Positions 48,616 through 56,439 of a DNA stretch of 64,000 nt are shown in pieces. The position numbers and the translations under genes are program-made. This stretch comes from Streptomyces sp. NBC_01016 (lineage in GTDB: Bacteria > Actinomycetota > Actinomycetes > Streptomycetales > Streptomycetaceae): positions 4,526,001 through 4,590,000 of the forward strand of contig NZ_JAPEOQ010000001.1 in assembly GCF_026341035.1 (NCBI RefSeq), written 5' to 3'. Position 1 is the stretch's first letter. The number at the start of each line of letters is the position of its first letter. The notes under the pieces are model-generated. The model did not search any database and was not told where the DNA came from. It saw only the letters and a program-made list of their open reading frames with translations.

Positions 48616-50418
48616 TTACTTCTTGAGCGGTGTCATCTTCTCCGCGTAGCCGGGGTGCTTCTTCAGCCAGGCACGCACCGCGTCCTGCTGCGCACCCTTG
48701 CCGGCCTTGTTGATCTTGGACTCCAGGTCCATGAGCTGCTTCTCGCTCATCTTGAAGTTCTTGATCCAGCCGGCCACGCGGGGGTGCTCGTCGGAGAATC
48801 CCTTGCGGCCGATGCCGCGCAGGTCGTCGCCCTTGCCCCAGGCGTGCTTCGGGTCCTTGAGGTTCTTCATGTCGAAGTCGGCGTAGGCCCAGTGCGGGGT
48901 CCAGAGGCTGACGACGATCGGCTTCTTCGCCGCGTACGCGCGCTTGAGCTCGGCGAGCATCGCGGGCGTGGAGCTGTCGACGACCTTGAACTTGGGGCGG
49001 AGGTCGTAGGCGGGCATGACCTTCTTCTTCAGGATGGCCGTCAGGCCCGCGCTGGCCTCGATGCCCGTGATCTTTCCGCCGAACTCGCCCGCGTGGCCGT
49101 TCAGATCGGCGAGGGAGTCGACGTCCTTCATGTACGCGGGCACGGCCAGCTTGTTCTCCATCTTGCCCGTGTACCAGGTGCCCAGGGGCTCGACGTCCTT
49201 GCCGTACTTCTTCCAGTACGGCGCGTGGGTGACAGGAAGCGAGGCGTCCGTCTGGAAGTCCACGTCGCCGCGGGACAGCGCGGTCCACAGCGGGCCGAGC
49301 TCGAACTGCTTGACCTGCACCTCGTAGCCGCGCCGCTCCAGGGCCTCCTTCCACAGGTAGGTGGTGGCGGTGGCCTCGTCCCAGGGGATGTAGCCGATGG
49401 TGACCTTCTCGCCGTTGCCGACGCCCGAGACCGTGGACTTCTCGGTGCCGCCGAAGACACCCAGGCCGCCGGCGACGAGCGCGAGGACGACGATGCCGAC
49501 CCCGGCGAAGGCGGGGCGGGGGCGGTGGTTCCACAGCTGCGAGCCGAAGCCCGTGACGGCGGCGCTGCGACTGACCGTGAGGCGCCGGCCCAGTGGCGAG
49601 ACCTGGGTGCCGAGCGCGCCGGTCATCCGGTCGAGGTAGATCGCGAGCAGCACGATGGCGATGCCCGCCTCCGCGCCGAGTCCCACGTTGAGCTGGCCGA
49701 TGGCCTCGTTGACGTCGCCGCCGAGCCCTTCGGCGCCGACCATGCCGGCGATCGCGGCCATGGAGAGGGACAGCATGATGACCTGGTTGACGCCGGTCAT
49801 GACGGTGGGCAGCGCGAGCGGGAACTGTACGCGCAGCAGGATCTTGCGGGGCTGGGTGCCGAACGCCTCGGCGGCCTCGACCAGTTCGCGGTCGACCTGG
49901 CGGATGCCAAGCTCGGTGAGCCGGACGCCGGGCGCCAGGGCGAAGACCAGGGTGGCGACGATGCCCGCGGGGGCGCCACTGCCGAAGAACAGGATCGCCG
50001 GGATCAGATAGATCATCGCTGGCATCGTCTGCATGAGGTCGAGGACCGGCCGCACCGTCGCGCTGACCCGCTCGGAGTACGCGGCCCAGACGCCGATCGG
50101 CACCGCGATGACCAGCGCGAGGATCGTGGCGACGAGCACCAGCGACAGCGTCATCATCGCGTGTTCCCACAGTTGGAGGGAGTCGATGAAGGCGAAGCCG
50201 ACGAAGGAGAGGACGCCGGCGAGCAGTCCGCGCAGCCACCAGGCGCACACGGCGAAGATGCCCGCGAGGAGCAGGGGTTGTGGGGCGTCGAGCACGGCGA
50301 GGATGCCGTCGTAGCAGCCCTCGAAGACGGCCTTGAAGAAGTCGAACAGCCAGGCGGCGTTGTTCAGGAGCCAGTTGACCGCGGTGTTGACCCAGTCGCC
50401 GAAGGGAATTCTAGGCAC
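48616..50418 (-). CDS. glycine betaine ABC permease-binding protein fusion
   Basis: 600 residues. Residues about 1-290 are an OpuAB/ProW-type permease with six or so helices and the EAA-like loop RELVEAAEAFGTQPRKILLR. After a further membrane segment (about 318-338), residues about 350-600 are an OpuAC/ProX-type binding domain that would face outside (KVTIGYIPWDEATATTYLWK, VDFQTDASLPVTHAPYWKKY, WTPHWAYADFDMKNLKDP with the aromatic Trp/Tyr cage). It imports betaine, proline betaine or choline with the ATPase encoded just upstream; start and stop overlap by 8 nt. Confidence 0.93.
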   Translation of the reverse strand: MPRIPFGDWVNTAVNWLLNNAAWLFDFFKAVFEGCYDGILAVLDAPQPLLLAGIFAVCAWWLRGLLAGVLSFVGFAFIDSLQLWEHAMMTLSLVLVATILALVIAVPIGVWAAYSERVSATVRPVLDLMQTMPAMIYLIPAILFFGSGAPAGIVATLVFALAPGVRLTELGIRQVDRELVEAAEAFGTQPRKILLRVQFPLALPTVMTGVNQVIMLSLSMAAIAGMVGAEGLGGDVNEAIGQLNVGLGAEAGIAIVLLAIYLDRMTGALGTQVSPLGRRLTVSRSAAVTGFGSQLWNHRPRPAFAGVGIVVLALVAGGLGVFGGTEKSTVSGVGNGEKVTIGYIPWDEATATTYLWKEALERRGYEVQVKQFELGPLWTALSRGDVDFQTDASLPVTHAPYWKKYGKDVEPLGTWYTGKMENKLAVPAYMKDVDSLADLNGHAGEFGGKITGIEASAGLTAILKKKVMPAYDLRPKFKVVDSSTPAMLAELKRAYAAKKPIVVSLWTPHWAYADFDMKNLKDPKHAWGKGDDLRGIGRKGFSDEHPRVAGWIKNFKMSEKQLMDLESKINKAGKGAQQDAVRAWLKKHPGYAEKMTPLKK

Positions 50419-51535
50419 GCGCGCTCACCTTGTCCCCGGACGTCCCGCCCTGGGTGTCGTCCTGTCCGCCGGTCGCGGCGGCTTCCCCGAGCACGGCCAG
50501 CAGTCGCTCCTGGCTGACCACGCCGGTCAGTACCTCGTCCTCGACGACGGCGACGGGCGCGGCGGCCCGCTGCGCGCACGGCGCGAACAGCTCGGCGAGC
50601 GGAGTGTCGGGTCCTACGCGGGCGGGTGCTTTCGCGAGCAGCTCGGTGTCGGTGAGGTCCTTCCGGCCCGAGCCGGCGCGCAGTGCGTCGGGGGACTCCA
50701 TGATGGCTCCGGCGGTCAGCACCCGCGAACGGTCCACGTCCTGGATGAAGTTGGCGACGTAGTCGTCCGCCGGGCGGACCAGGATGTCCTCCGGCGTGCC
50801 GTTCTGCACGATGCGGCCGTCGCGCATGACGGCTATTCGGTCACCGAGGCGCATGGCCTCGTTCAGGTCGTGCGTGATGAAGACGATGGTCTTCTTGAGC
50901 TTCTTCTGCAGCACGAGCAGCTGGTCCTGCATGTCCCGCCGGATCAGCGGGTCGAGGGCGCTGAACGACTCGTCCATCAGCAGCAGTTCGGCGTCCGTGG
51001 CGAGCGCGCGGGCGAGGCCCACGCGCTGCTGCATGCCGCCGGAGAGCTCGTCGGGGAAGGACGTCTCCCAGCCCTTGAGCCCGGTCAGCTCCAGGGCCTC
51101 CGCGGCCCGCTGCTCGCGCTCGGCGCGCGGCACACCCTGCACCGCGAGGCCGTAGGCCGCGTTCTCCATCACGGAGCGGTGCGGGAACAGCGCGAAGTGC
51201 TGGAAGACCATGCTGATCTTGTGGGAGCGGACCGCCCGCAGCTCCTTGGCGGGCAGGGCGGTCACGTCCTGCCCGTCGAACTTCACGTGTCCGGCGGTCG
51301 GTTCCGACAGGCCGTTGAGCATGCGCAGCAGCGTCGACTTGCCCGATCCCGACAGGCCCATGACGACGAAGATCTTGCCGGACTCCACCGAGAAGGAGGC
51401 GTCGATCACGCCCGCGGTGGTCCCTTCGGACCGCAGCTCCTCACGGTCGGTCCCGGTGCGGAGCCGCTCGACCGCCTCTTCCTGTCGCCTGCCGAACACC
51501 TTGTACAGGTGCTCGGCCTCAAGCCTGACTGACAC
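50411..51535 (-). CDS. glycine betaine/proline ABC ATP-binding protein
   Basis: 374 residues, OpuAA/ProV type. Walker A GLSGSGKS (60-67), Q-loop MVFQHFALFPHRSV, signature LSGGMQQRVGLARALA, Walker B ELLLMDESFSALD, and H-loop FITHD. The C-terminal 100 residues form a CBS-like region, which in this family senses ionic strength. It overlaps the permease fusion by 8 nt, so the two are translationally coupled. Likely osmoprotectant import, or choline/carnitine use as carbon source. Confidence 0.94.
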   Translation of the reverse strand: MSVRLEAEHLYKVFGRRQEEAVERLRTGTDREELRSEGTTAGVIDASFSVESGKIFVVMGLSGSGKSTLLRMLNGLSEPTAGHVKFDGQDVTALPAKELRAVRSHKISMVFQHFALFPHRSVMENAAYGLAVQGVPRAEREQRAAEALELTGLKGWETSFPDELSGGMQQRVGLARALATDAELLLMDESFSALDPLIRRDMQDQLLVLQKKLKKTIVFITHDLNEAMRLGDRIAVMRDGRIVQNGTPEDILVRPADDYVANFIQDVDRSRVLTAGAIMESPDALRAGSGRKDLTDTELLAKAPARVGPDTPLAELFAPCAQRAAAPVAVVEDEVLTGVVSQERLLAVLGEAAATGGQDDTQGGTSGDKVSARA

Positions 51536-51566
51536 ATGAACCTCGATCTCTTCGACCTGCGAAAAG

Positions 51567-51582
51567 TTGCAGAATCAAGCAA
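51567..51582. promoter_or_regulatory. possible operator before the betaine importer
   Basis: TTGC, then AGAATCAA, then GCAA forms a short dyad about 30 bp upstream of the ATPase start. The arms are only 4 bp, so this is weak; the position before the operon is the main argument. Confidence 0.25.
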
Positions 51583-51654
51583 TGCTCGTCGGCGGTGGCA
51601 CCTGCCCCGGGTTCGGCGGGGCAAACACGTCGTATTCCGCTCGCCCATGTGCCG

Positions 51655-52548
51655 TCACCCGGCACTGCGCACCCCGAACGCGCGGGCCGCCTCCGCGAAG
51701 GCGCGAATCTGCGCGGTCTCGCTCGTCGTGCGCCACACCGGCGCCCACTCGGTCGGCGGCGCGTCCCGGATCGGCAGGAACTCCACGCCGGGGTGGCGGT
51801 AGTAGCGCAGGACGTGCGCGTTGAGCGGCGTGATCACGGCGCGGGCGGCGACCTGGGTGAGGACCTCGTGGAAGGTGCGTACGCGGGGGCCGCGGGGGAT
51901 CGCGCGCCCGCTGGGCGTACGGGTGGGCACCATGGCCGCACCCCACTCCCGCGGCACTTCGGGGCCGACGTCGATGACGGTGTGGCCCGCCAGATCCTCC
52001 AGGGAGACGTCGGTGTGCCCGGACAGTTCGTGTCCCGCCCACACCGCGAGCACCCGCCCCTCCGTCAGGACCACGGGGCCCACGGTCACATCGGGCTCGT
52101 CGACCGGCAGCCACAGCACCAGCACGTCCACCTCGCCGCGGCGCAGCGGGCCGTACGGATCGCTGAAGTGGATCTCCTGGAGCCGCACCTCGCACTCGGG
52201 ATACAGCTTGCCGAAGTGCCCGATGTGGGCCCGCAGTTCATGGCCGAGCGCACCCATCACGCCGAGCGTGAGCGTGCCGGACACACCGCGCGCGGCGGCG
52301 CGGGCCTCCGCGACGGCGGCGTTGATGGCATCCTGCCCCTGCCGCAGGCCCTCGGTCAGGCGCCGACCGATCGGCGTGAGCCGCACCGACCGGCTGGTCC
52401 GCTCGAACAGGGCCGCGCCGATGCGCCGCTCCTGCGTCTTGACCACCTGGCTGACCCTGGCCGCCGAGATGTGCAGCCGCTCGGCGGTCCGGCCGAAGTG
52501 CAGCTCGTCCGCGAGCGTCAGGATGATCTCGATGTCACGCAGCTCCAC
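51655..52548 (-). CDS. LysR family transcriptional regulator
   Basis: 297 residues. HTH at 1-60 (ELHFGRTAERLHISAARVSQ, VVKTQERRIGAALF), then the effector domain (GTLTLGVMGALGHELRAHIG, VDVLVLWLPVDEPDV). This subgroup, with ELRDIEIILTLADELHFGRT at the start, is frequent in Streptomyces and without known ligands. It lies on the same strand as, and 119 bp upstream of, the betaine transporter, so it could be cotranscribed or regulate it. DoxX-like gene is divergent. Confidence 0.9.
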   Translation of the reverse strand: MELRDIEIILTLADELHFGRTAERLHISAARVSQVVKTQERRIGAALFERTSRSVRLTPIGRRLTEGLRQGQDAINAAVAEARAAARGVSGTLTLGVMGALGHELRAHIGHFGKLYPECEVRLQEIHFSDPYGPLRRGEVDVLVLWLPVDEPDVTVGPVVLTEGRVLAVWAGHELSGHTDVSLEDLAGHTVIDVGPEVPREWGAAMVPTRTPSGRAIPRGPRVRTFHEVLTQVAARAVITPLNAHVLRYYRHPGVEFLPIRDAPPTEWAPVWRTTSETAQIRAFAEAARAFGVRSAG

Positions 52549-52754
52549 CCCTGAGCCCCCTCCCCATCGTTAACGCGGGGATTATCGCTCGTTATCGGGA
52601 CGGCCGTTGATACCGCGTACGGCAGCGAGGACCCTTGGCTCGGGACGGCCGCTCCTGTTGCCCGCTCCTGTCATCTGTTCCTGTCACCCCGCTGCCACGT
52701 CAGCGCTGCCTCGTTGCTCATGTCGTTCCTCATGCCCTGAAGGAGCACGCCCGT

Positions 52755-53096
52755 ATGTCCACCACCGTTGTCATCGTCACCGTCCTGACGGCCCTCTGGG
52801 TCGGCTTCTCCGGTGTCTCGCTGCTGCGCCGCGCCGAGTTCGTCGTGGATCCCCTCGTCTCGTACGGGGTCCCCGAGACCTGGTGGCCGCGGCTCGCCGT
52901 GGCCAAACTCCTGGGCGCCGCAGGCCTGTTGGCCGGCCTCGCCGTGCCGGCCGTCGGCATCGCGGCCGCGATCGCCCTGGTCCTGTACTTCGTCGGTGCG
53001 GTCGTCACCGTGCTGCGGGCGCGCTCCTACAAGACGGTCGCGTTCCCGGTGCTGTATCTCGCCCCGGTCGTCGCGACGTTGGCCGTCGGGCTGTAG
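52755..53096 (+). CDS. DoxX-like small membrane protein
   Basis: 113 residues from the ATG at 52755 with AAGGAG 10 nt upstream. Four membrane helices: VVIVTVLTALWVGFSGVSLL, LAVAKLLGAAGLLAGLAV, IAAAIALVLYFVGAVVTVL and VAFPVLYLAPVVATLAVGL. YGVPETWWPRLAVAK is the DoxX-like family hallmark. Role unknown. Convergent with the IolG-like gene. The 200 bp upstream (52549-52754) contain no gene I can support. Confidence 0.85.
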   Translation: MSTTVVIVTVLTALWVGFSGVSLLRRAEFVVDPLVSYGVPETWWPRLAVAKLLGAAGLLAGLAVPAVGIAAAIALVLYFVGAVVTVLRARSYKTVAFPVLYLAPVVATLAVGL

Positions 53097-53118
53097 GGCG
53101 AGGTGGCGGGGCCGGGGC

Positions 53119-54156
53119 TCACCGCTTGTCGTGCGGGGCGTAGAAGTCGGGGCGCTTCGGGATGTCCGTGGTGACGACCCGGCCCGAGGTGCGGGACTCG
53201 ACGGTGGCGCCGGTGATGACGGTCGCCGCGTAGCCGTCCCAGGCGGAGGGTCCTGTGGGCTCGCGGCCCGCCGTCAGGTGCGCGACCCACTCGCGGAACT
53301 CGGTGTCGAAGGCGTCGGCGAAGCGGCCCGTCCAGTCCGGCAGGATCGCCGTGCTGTGCGCGCCCGCTGTGCGCACCCCGACCGCCGCCGGGTCGGGCAG
53401 CCGGACCAGGCCCTCCTCGCCGACCGCCTCGCACTGGATGTCGTAGCCGTAACGGCAGTTGACGAAGACCTCCAGGTCGATACGGACGCCCTGCGCGGTC
53501 TCGAAGAGCATGAACTGGGGGTCGGTGAGGTGTGCGGGCTTCCGCGTCGTCGAACGCGGGGTGATCACCTGCGTGGAGATGATCTCGTCGTCCAGGAGCC
53601 AGCGCAGTACGTCGATCTCGTGCACGGCCGTGTCGAGGGCGGCCATGTCGGAGGTGTACGACTCCACGGACGACGCGTTGCGGTGTGCGCAGTGCACCAT
53701 CAGCGGGGTGCCGATCCGGCCCGCGTCGATGACCTCCTTCATCTGCCGGTAGCCCTGGTCGAAGCGGCGCATGAAGCCCACCTGGACGAGCCGGCTGCCG
53801 TGCGCCTGCTCCGCCTCGACGATCTTCAGGCAGTCCTCGGGGGTGGTGGCGAGCGGCTTCTCGCAGAACACGGGCTTGCCCGCCGCGACGGCGTTCAGGA
53901 CATGCTCGGCGTGGGTCGGCCCCCACGACGTGACGAGCACCGCGTCGACATCCTCGGAGGCGATCAGTGAGGCACCGTCGGCATGCACCTTCGCGCCGGG
54001 GTAGCGCGCCGCCTCGGCCGCGCGCTCCGCGTCGATGTCGGTCACCGCGGTGACCCGCGCCCCGACGACCACATCGGTGAGCCGGCGGATGTGCTCACGG
54101 CCGATCCAGCCGGCCCCGATGACACCTATGCGCACAGTCTTCTCCTCAGACGTCAC
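53119..54156 (-). CDS. Gfo/Idh/MocA oxidoreductase, inositol 2-dehydrogenase-like
   Basis: 345 residues. Rossmann motif GVIGAGWIGREHIRRL (12-27), EKP motif at 99-101 (FCEKPLATT), and the C-terminal motif DTAVHEIDVLRWLLDDE carrying the catalytic Asp and His of myo-inositol dehydrogenases. FMRRFDQGYRQMKEVIDAG is typical of IolG. It overlaps the end of iolC by 11 nt, so the pair is translationally coupled; this supports myo-inositol (or a related cyclitol) as substrate, oxidised to 2-keto-myo-inositol. Confidence 0.87.
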   Translation of the reverse strand: MTSEEKTVRIGVIGAGWIGREHIRRLTDVVVGARVTAVTDIDAERAAEAARYPGAKVHADGASLIASEDVDAVLVTSWGPTHAEHVLNAVAAGKPVFCEKPLATTPEDCLKIVEAEQAHGSRLVQVGFMRRFDQGYRQMKEVIDAGRIGTPLMVHCAHRNASSVESYTSDMAALDTAVHEIDVLRWLLDDEIISTQVITPRSTTRKPAHLTDPQFMLFETAQGVRIDLEVFVNCRYGYDIQCEAVGEEGLVRLPDPAAVGVRTAGAHSTAILPDWTGRFADAFDTEFREWVAHLTAGREPTGPSAWDGYAATVITGATVESRTSGRVVTTDIPKRPDFYAPHDKR

Positions 54157-55099
54157 CGTTCACCTCGCGGAGCTTCTCCTCGACCTCTGCCGCCGTGGGC
54201 ATGGCGTCCGAGCAGGCAAGACGGCCCGCCACCAGCGCGCCCGCCGCATTGGCGAACGACACCGTCCGTGCCACGTCCCAGCCCGAAAGCAGCCCGTGGC
54301 ACAGCGCACCGCCGAACGCGTCGCCCGCGCCGAGCCCGTTGACCACGTCCACCGGCACCGGCGGCAGCTCGGCCACCGCGCCATCGCGGTCCATCGCGAG
54401 CACACCCTTGGGGCCCTGCTTCACGACGGCCAGCTCAACTCCCGCCGTCAGCAGCGCCGTTGCCGCCGCGTGCGGCTCCCGCTCGCCGGTCGCGATCTCG
54501 CACTCGTCGAGATTGCCGACGGCCACCGTGGTGTGGGCGAGCGCCTCGCGGTAGTACACGCGCGCCTGGGAGGTGTCCTGCCAGAACATGGGCCGCCAGT
54601 CCAGGTCGAAGACCGTCGTCCCCTGCTTCGCCCGGTGCTGGAGCGCCGCCAGCGTCGCCGAACGGGAGGGCTCCTCGCTCAGCCCCGTCCCCGTCATCCA
54701 GAAGATCCGGGCCGCCGCCACCGCGTCCAGGTCGAGGTCGTCGGGGCGGATGTCCAGGTCCGGGGCCTTCGGCAACCGGTAGAAGTACAGCGGGAAATCG
54801 TCCGGCGGGAAGATCTCGCAGAACGTCACCGGCGTCGGCGCGACGTCCGACGTGCCGACGAACGAGGCGTCGACTCCATAGCCCGCCAAGGAAGTTCGCA
54901 CGAAATCGCCGAAGGGGTCCGCGCCCGTCTTCGTGATCACCGACGCCCGCCGCCCGTAGCGGGCCGCGGCGACCGCGACGTTCGTCGGGCTGCCGCCGAG
55001 GTACTTCCCGAACGTCGACACCTCCGCAAGCCCTACGCCCGTCTGGAGCGGATACACGTCCACTCCCACGCGGCCCATGGTCAACACATCGAACGGCAT
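54146..55099 (-). CDS. iolC: 5-dehydro-2-deoxygluconokinase
   Basis: 317 residues from the ATG at 55099. A PfkB/ribokinase-fold kinase: opening FDVLTMGRVGVDVYPLQTGV, GGSPTN (35-40) and the anion-hole/catalytic motif NGLGAGDAFGGAL (Asp260). TFGKYLGGSPTNVAVAAARY and CEIFPPDDFPLYFYR are characteristic of IolC, which phosphorylates 5-dehydro-2-deoxygluconate in myo-inositol breakdown. Other iol genes (iolA, B, D, E) are not adjacent, although isomerase genes at 45-47 kb could serve. First gene of the iolC-iolG-like pair. Confidence 0.92.
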   Translation of the reverse strand: MPFDVLTMGRVGVDVYPLQTGVGLAEVSTFGKYLGGSPTNVAVAAARYGRRASVITKTGADPFGDFVRTSLAGYGVDASFVGTSDVAPTPVTFCEIFPPDDFPLYFYRLPKAPDLDIRPDDLDLDAVAAARIFWMTGTGLSEEPSRSATLAALQHRAKQGTTVFDLDWRPMFWQDTSQARVYYREALAHTTVAVGNLDECEIATGEREPHAAATALLTAGVELAVVKQGPKGVLAMDRDGAVAELPPVPVDVVNGLGAGDAFGGALCHGLLSGWDVARTVSFANAAGALVAGRLACSDAMPTAAEVEEKLREVNGDV

Positions 55100-55241
55100 C
55101 TCGGCTGGCGTCCCTTCGCTCCGGTCTTCTGGCGCGCTCTGGCCCGAGTACGATCGTCCTTGTTCAAATGTCCTGTCAATGGGTGGTCGGCCGCTCGCGG
55201 CGGCCCCATGTGCTCCCCCTGTGCTTGAGAAAGGCCGACTG

Positions 55242-55889
55242 GTGACACCGAACGTTCCCGCCGACCCGACCGTGCTGCACCCGATGCCCGAGCAGCCGCG
55301 GGTCGTCCTCCTCAAGCCCCTGGTCAAGTCGCCGCTCATCGAGGTCGGCGACTTCTCGTACTACGACGACCCGGACGACGCGACCGCCTTCGAGACCCGC
55401 AACGTGCTGTACCACTACGGGCCGGAGAAGCTGGTCATCGGGAAGTTCTGCGCGCTGGGGGAGGGTGTGCGGTTCATCATGAACGGCGCCAATCACCGCA
55501 TGGACGGCGCCTCCACGTTCCCGTTCCCGATCATGGGCGGCTCCTGGGCGGAGCACTTCGACCTCATCACCGGGCTGCCGGGGCGGGGCGACACCGTGGT
55601 CGGCAACGATGTGTGGTTCGGCTACCGCGCGATGGTGATGCCCGGCGTCCGCATCGGGCACGGGGCGGTGATCGCCTCGGGGGCCGTGGTCGTCGACGAC
55701 GTCCCCGACTACGGCATCGTCGGCGGCAATCCGGGCCGTGTCATCCGTCGCAGGTACAGCGACGCCGACGTCGAGCGGCTGCTTCAAGTCGCTTGGTGGG
55801 ACTGGCCGTTGGAGCACATCACCGCGCACGTACGGGACATCATGTCGGGGAGCATCGACGACCTGGAGCGGGCCGCGCCGACCGGGTGA
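55242..55889 (+). CDS. hexapeptide-repeat O-acetyltransferase (CatB/Vat-like)
   Basis: 215 residues from the GTG at 55242 (AAAGG 8 nt upstream). Left-handed beta-helix acetyltransferase of the xenobiotic group: FSYYDDPDDATAFETRNVLY, IGKFCALGEGVRFIMNGANH with the catalytic His, then hexapeptide turns (VVGNDVWFGYRAMVMPGVRI, GHGAVIASGAVVVDDVPDYG) and IVGGNPGRVIRRRY. Close in pattern to chloramphenicol (CatB) and streptogramin A (Vat) acetyltransferases. The true substrate could be a house-keeping metabolite; resistance is not shown by sequence. Divergent from iolC. Confidence 0.88.
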   Translation: MTPNVPADPTVLHPMPEQPRVVLLKPLVKSPLIEVGDFSYYDDPDDATAFETRNVLYHYGPEKLVIGKFCALGEGVRFIMNGANHRMDGASTFPFPIMGGSWAEHFDLITGLPGRGDTVVGNDVWFGYRAMVMPGVRIGHGAVIASGAVVVDDVPDYGIVGGNPGRVIRRRYSDADVERLLQVAWWDWPLEHITAHVRDIMSGSIDDLERAAPTG

Positions 55890-55915
55890 GCCGGGGCGGC
55901 GGGCCCGCCGGGCAG

Positions 55916-55975
55916 GGGCCCTCGGTGCACGGGGCCTCAGTGCACGGGCCTTCAGTGCACAGGCTCTCAGTGCAG
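55916..55975. repeat. 15-bp tandem repeat, four copies
   Basis: Units at 55916, 55931, 55946 and 55961 with the core GGSCYTCAGTGCAC; the last contains the stop codon (55967-55969) of the VOC gene. Intergenic between convergent genes. Confidence 0.9.
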
Positions 55976-56341
55976 ACAGAGGCAGAAGGGATGGCCGGCC
56001 GGGTCCGCGTAGACCCGCCAGTTGGTGTCCGGCCGGATCTGGTCCGTCCGCTCGAGGAGTGTCGCGCCGAGAGCGAGCACCCGCTTCTCGTCGGCTTCGA
56101 GGTCGTCCACGTCGAAGTCCAGGTGGACCTGTTGCGGCCGCTCCTGGCCCGGCCACTGCGGCGCCTGGTACCCGTCCACCCGCTGGCAGGCCAGGGGCGT
56201 CCCCTCGAATCCCACGACATCGACCCAGTCGGGATCGTCGGGGTCCAGGACCACCCGGCCGCCGAGCAGCTCCGCGTAGAACTCCGCGAGCTGTACGGGG
56301 TCGGCACAGTCCAGCGCGACCGCCTGCAGTTTTCGAATCAC
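55967..56341 (-). CDS. VOC family (glyoxalase-like) protein
   Basis: 124 residues from a GTG at 56341 with GGAG about 8 nt upstream. It reads IRKLQAVALDCADPVQLAEF, then YAELLGGRVVLDPDDPDWVD, VHLDFDVDDLEADEKRVLAL and YADPAGHPFCLCL. The paired beta-alpha-beta-beta-beta units with DPAGHPFCL at the end define the glyoxalase/bleomycin-resistance/dioxygenase-like group. It carries His/Glu positions for a metal in part. Substrate unknown. It lies 98 bp downstream of the NCS1 permease on the same strand. Confidence 0.85.
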   Translation of the reverse strand: MIRKLQAVALDCADPVQLAEFYAELLGGRVVLDPDDPDWVDVVGFEGTPLACQRVDGYQAPQWPGQERPQQVHLDFDVDDLEADEKRVLALGATLLERTDQIRPDTNWRVYADPAGHPFCLCLH

Positions 56342-56439
56342 TTCCGGCACTCCTCGCTCTTCCGCCGCTTCTGCGACATCCTGCACGGGAAGTGTCGTAC
56401 CCGCCACCGCGGCGGACACACCGCCGCGGTGGCAATCCG

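Noticed and set aside
55151..55179. TTGACA on the minus strand before iolC as a promoter
   Set aside because: The -35 word is perfect (55179-55174), but no acceptable -10 hexamer lies 16-19 bp away.
55242..55889. Calling the acetyltransferase a resistance gene
   Set aside because: Family similarity alone does not show the substrate; many members are not resistance enzymes.
55916..55975. Four 15-bp repeats considered as a CRISPR-like array
   Set aside because: Units are contiguous without spacers and no cas gene is present; this is a plain tandem repeat.
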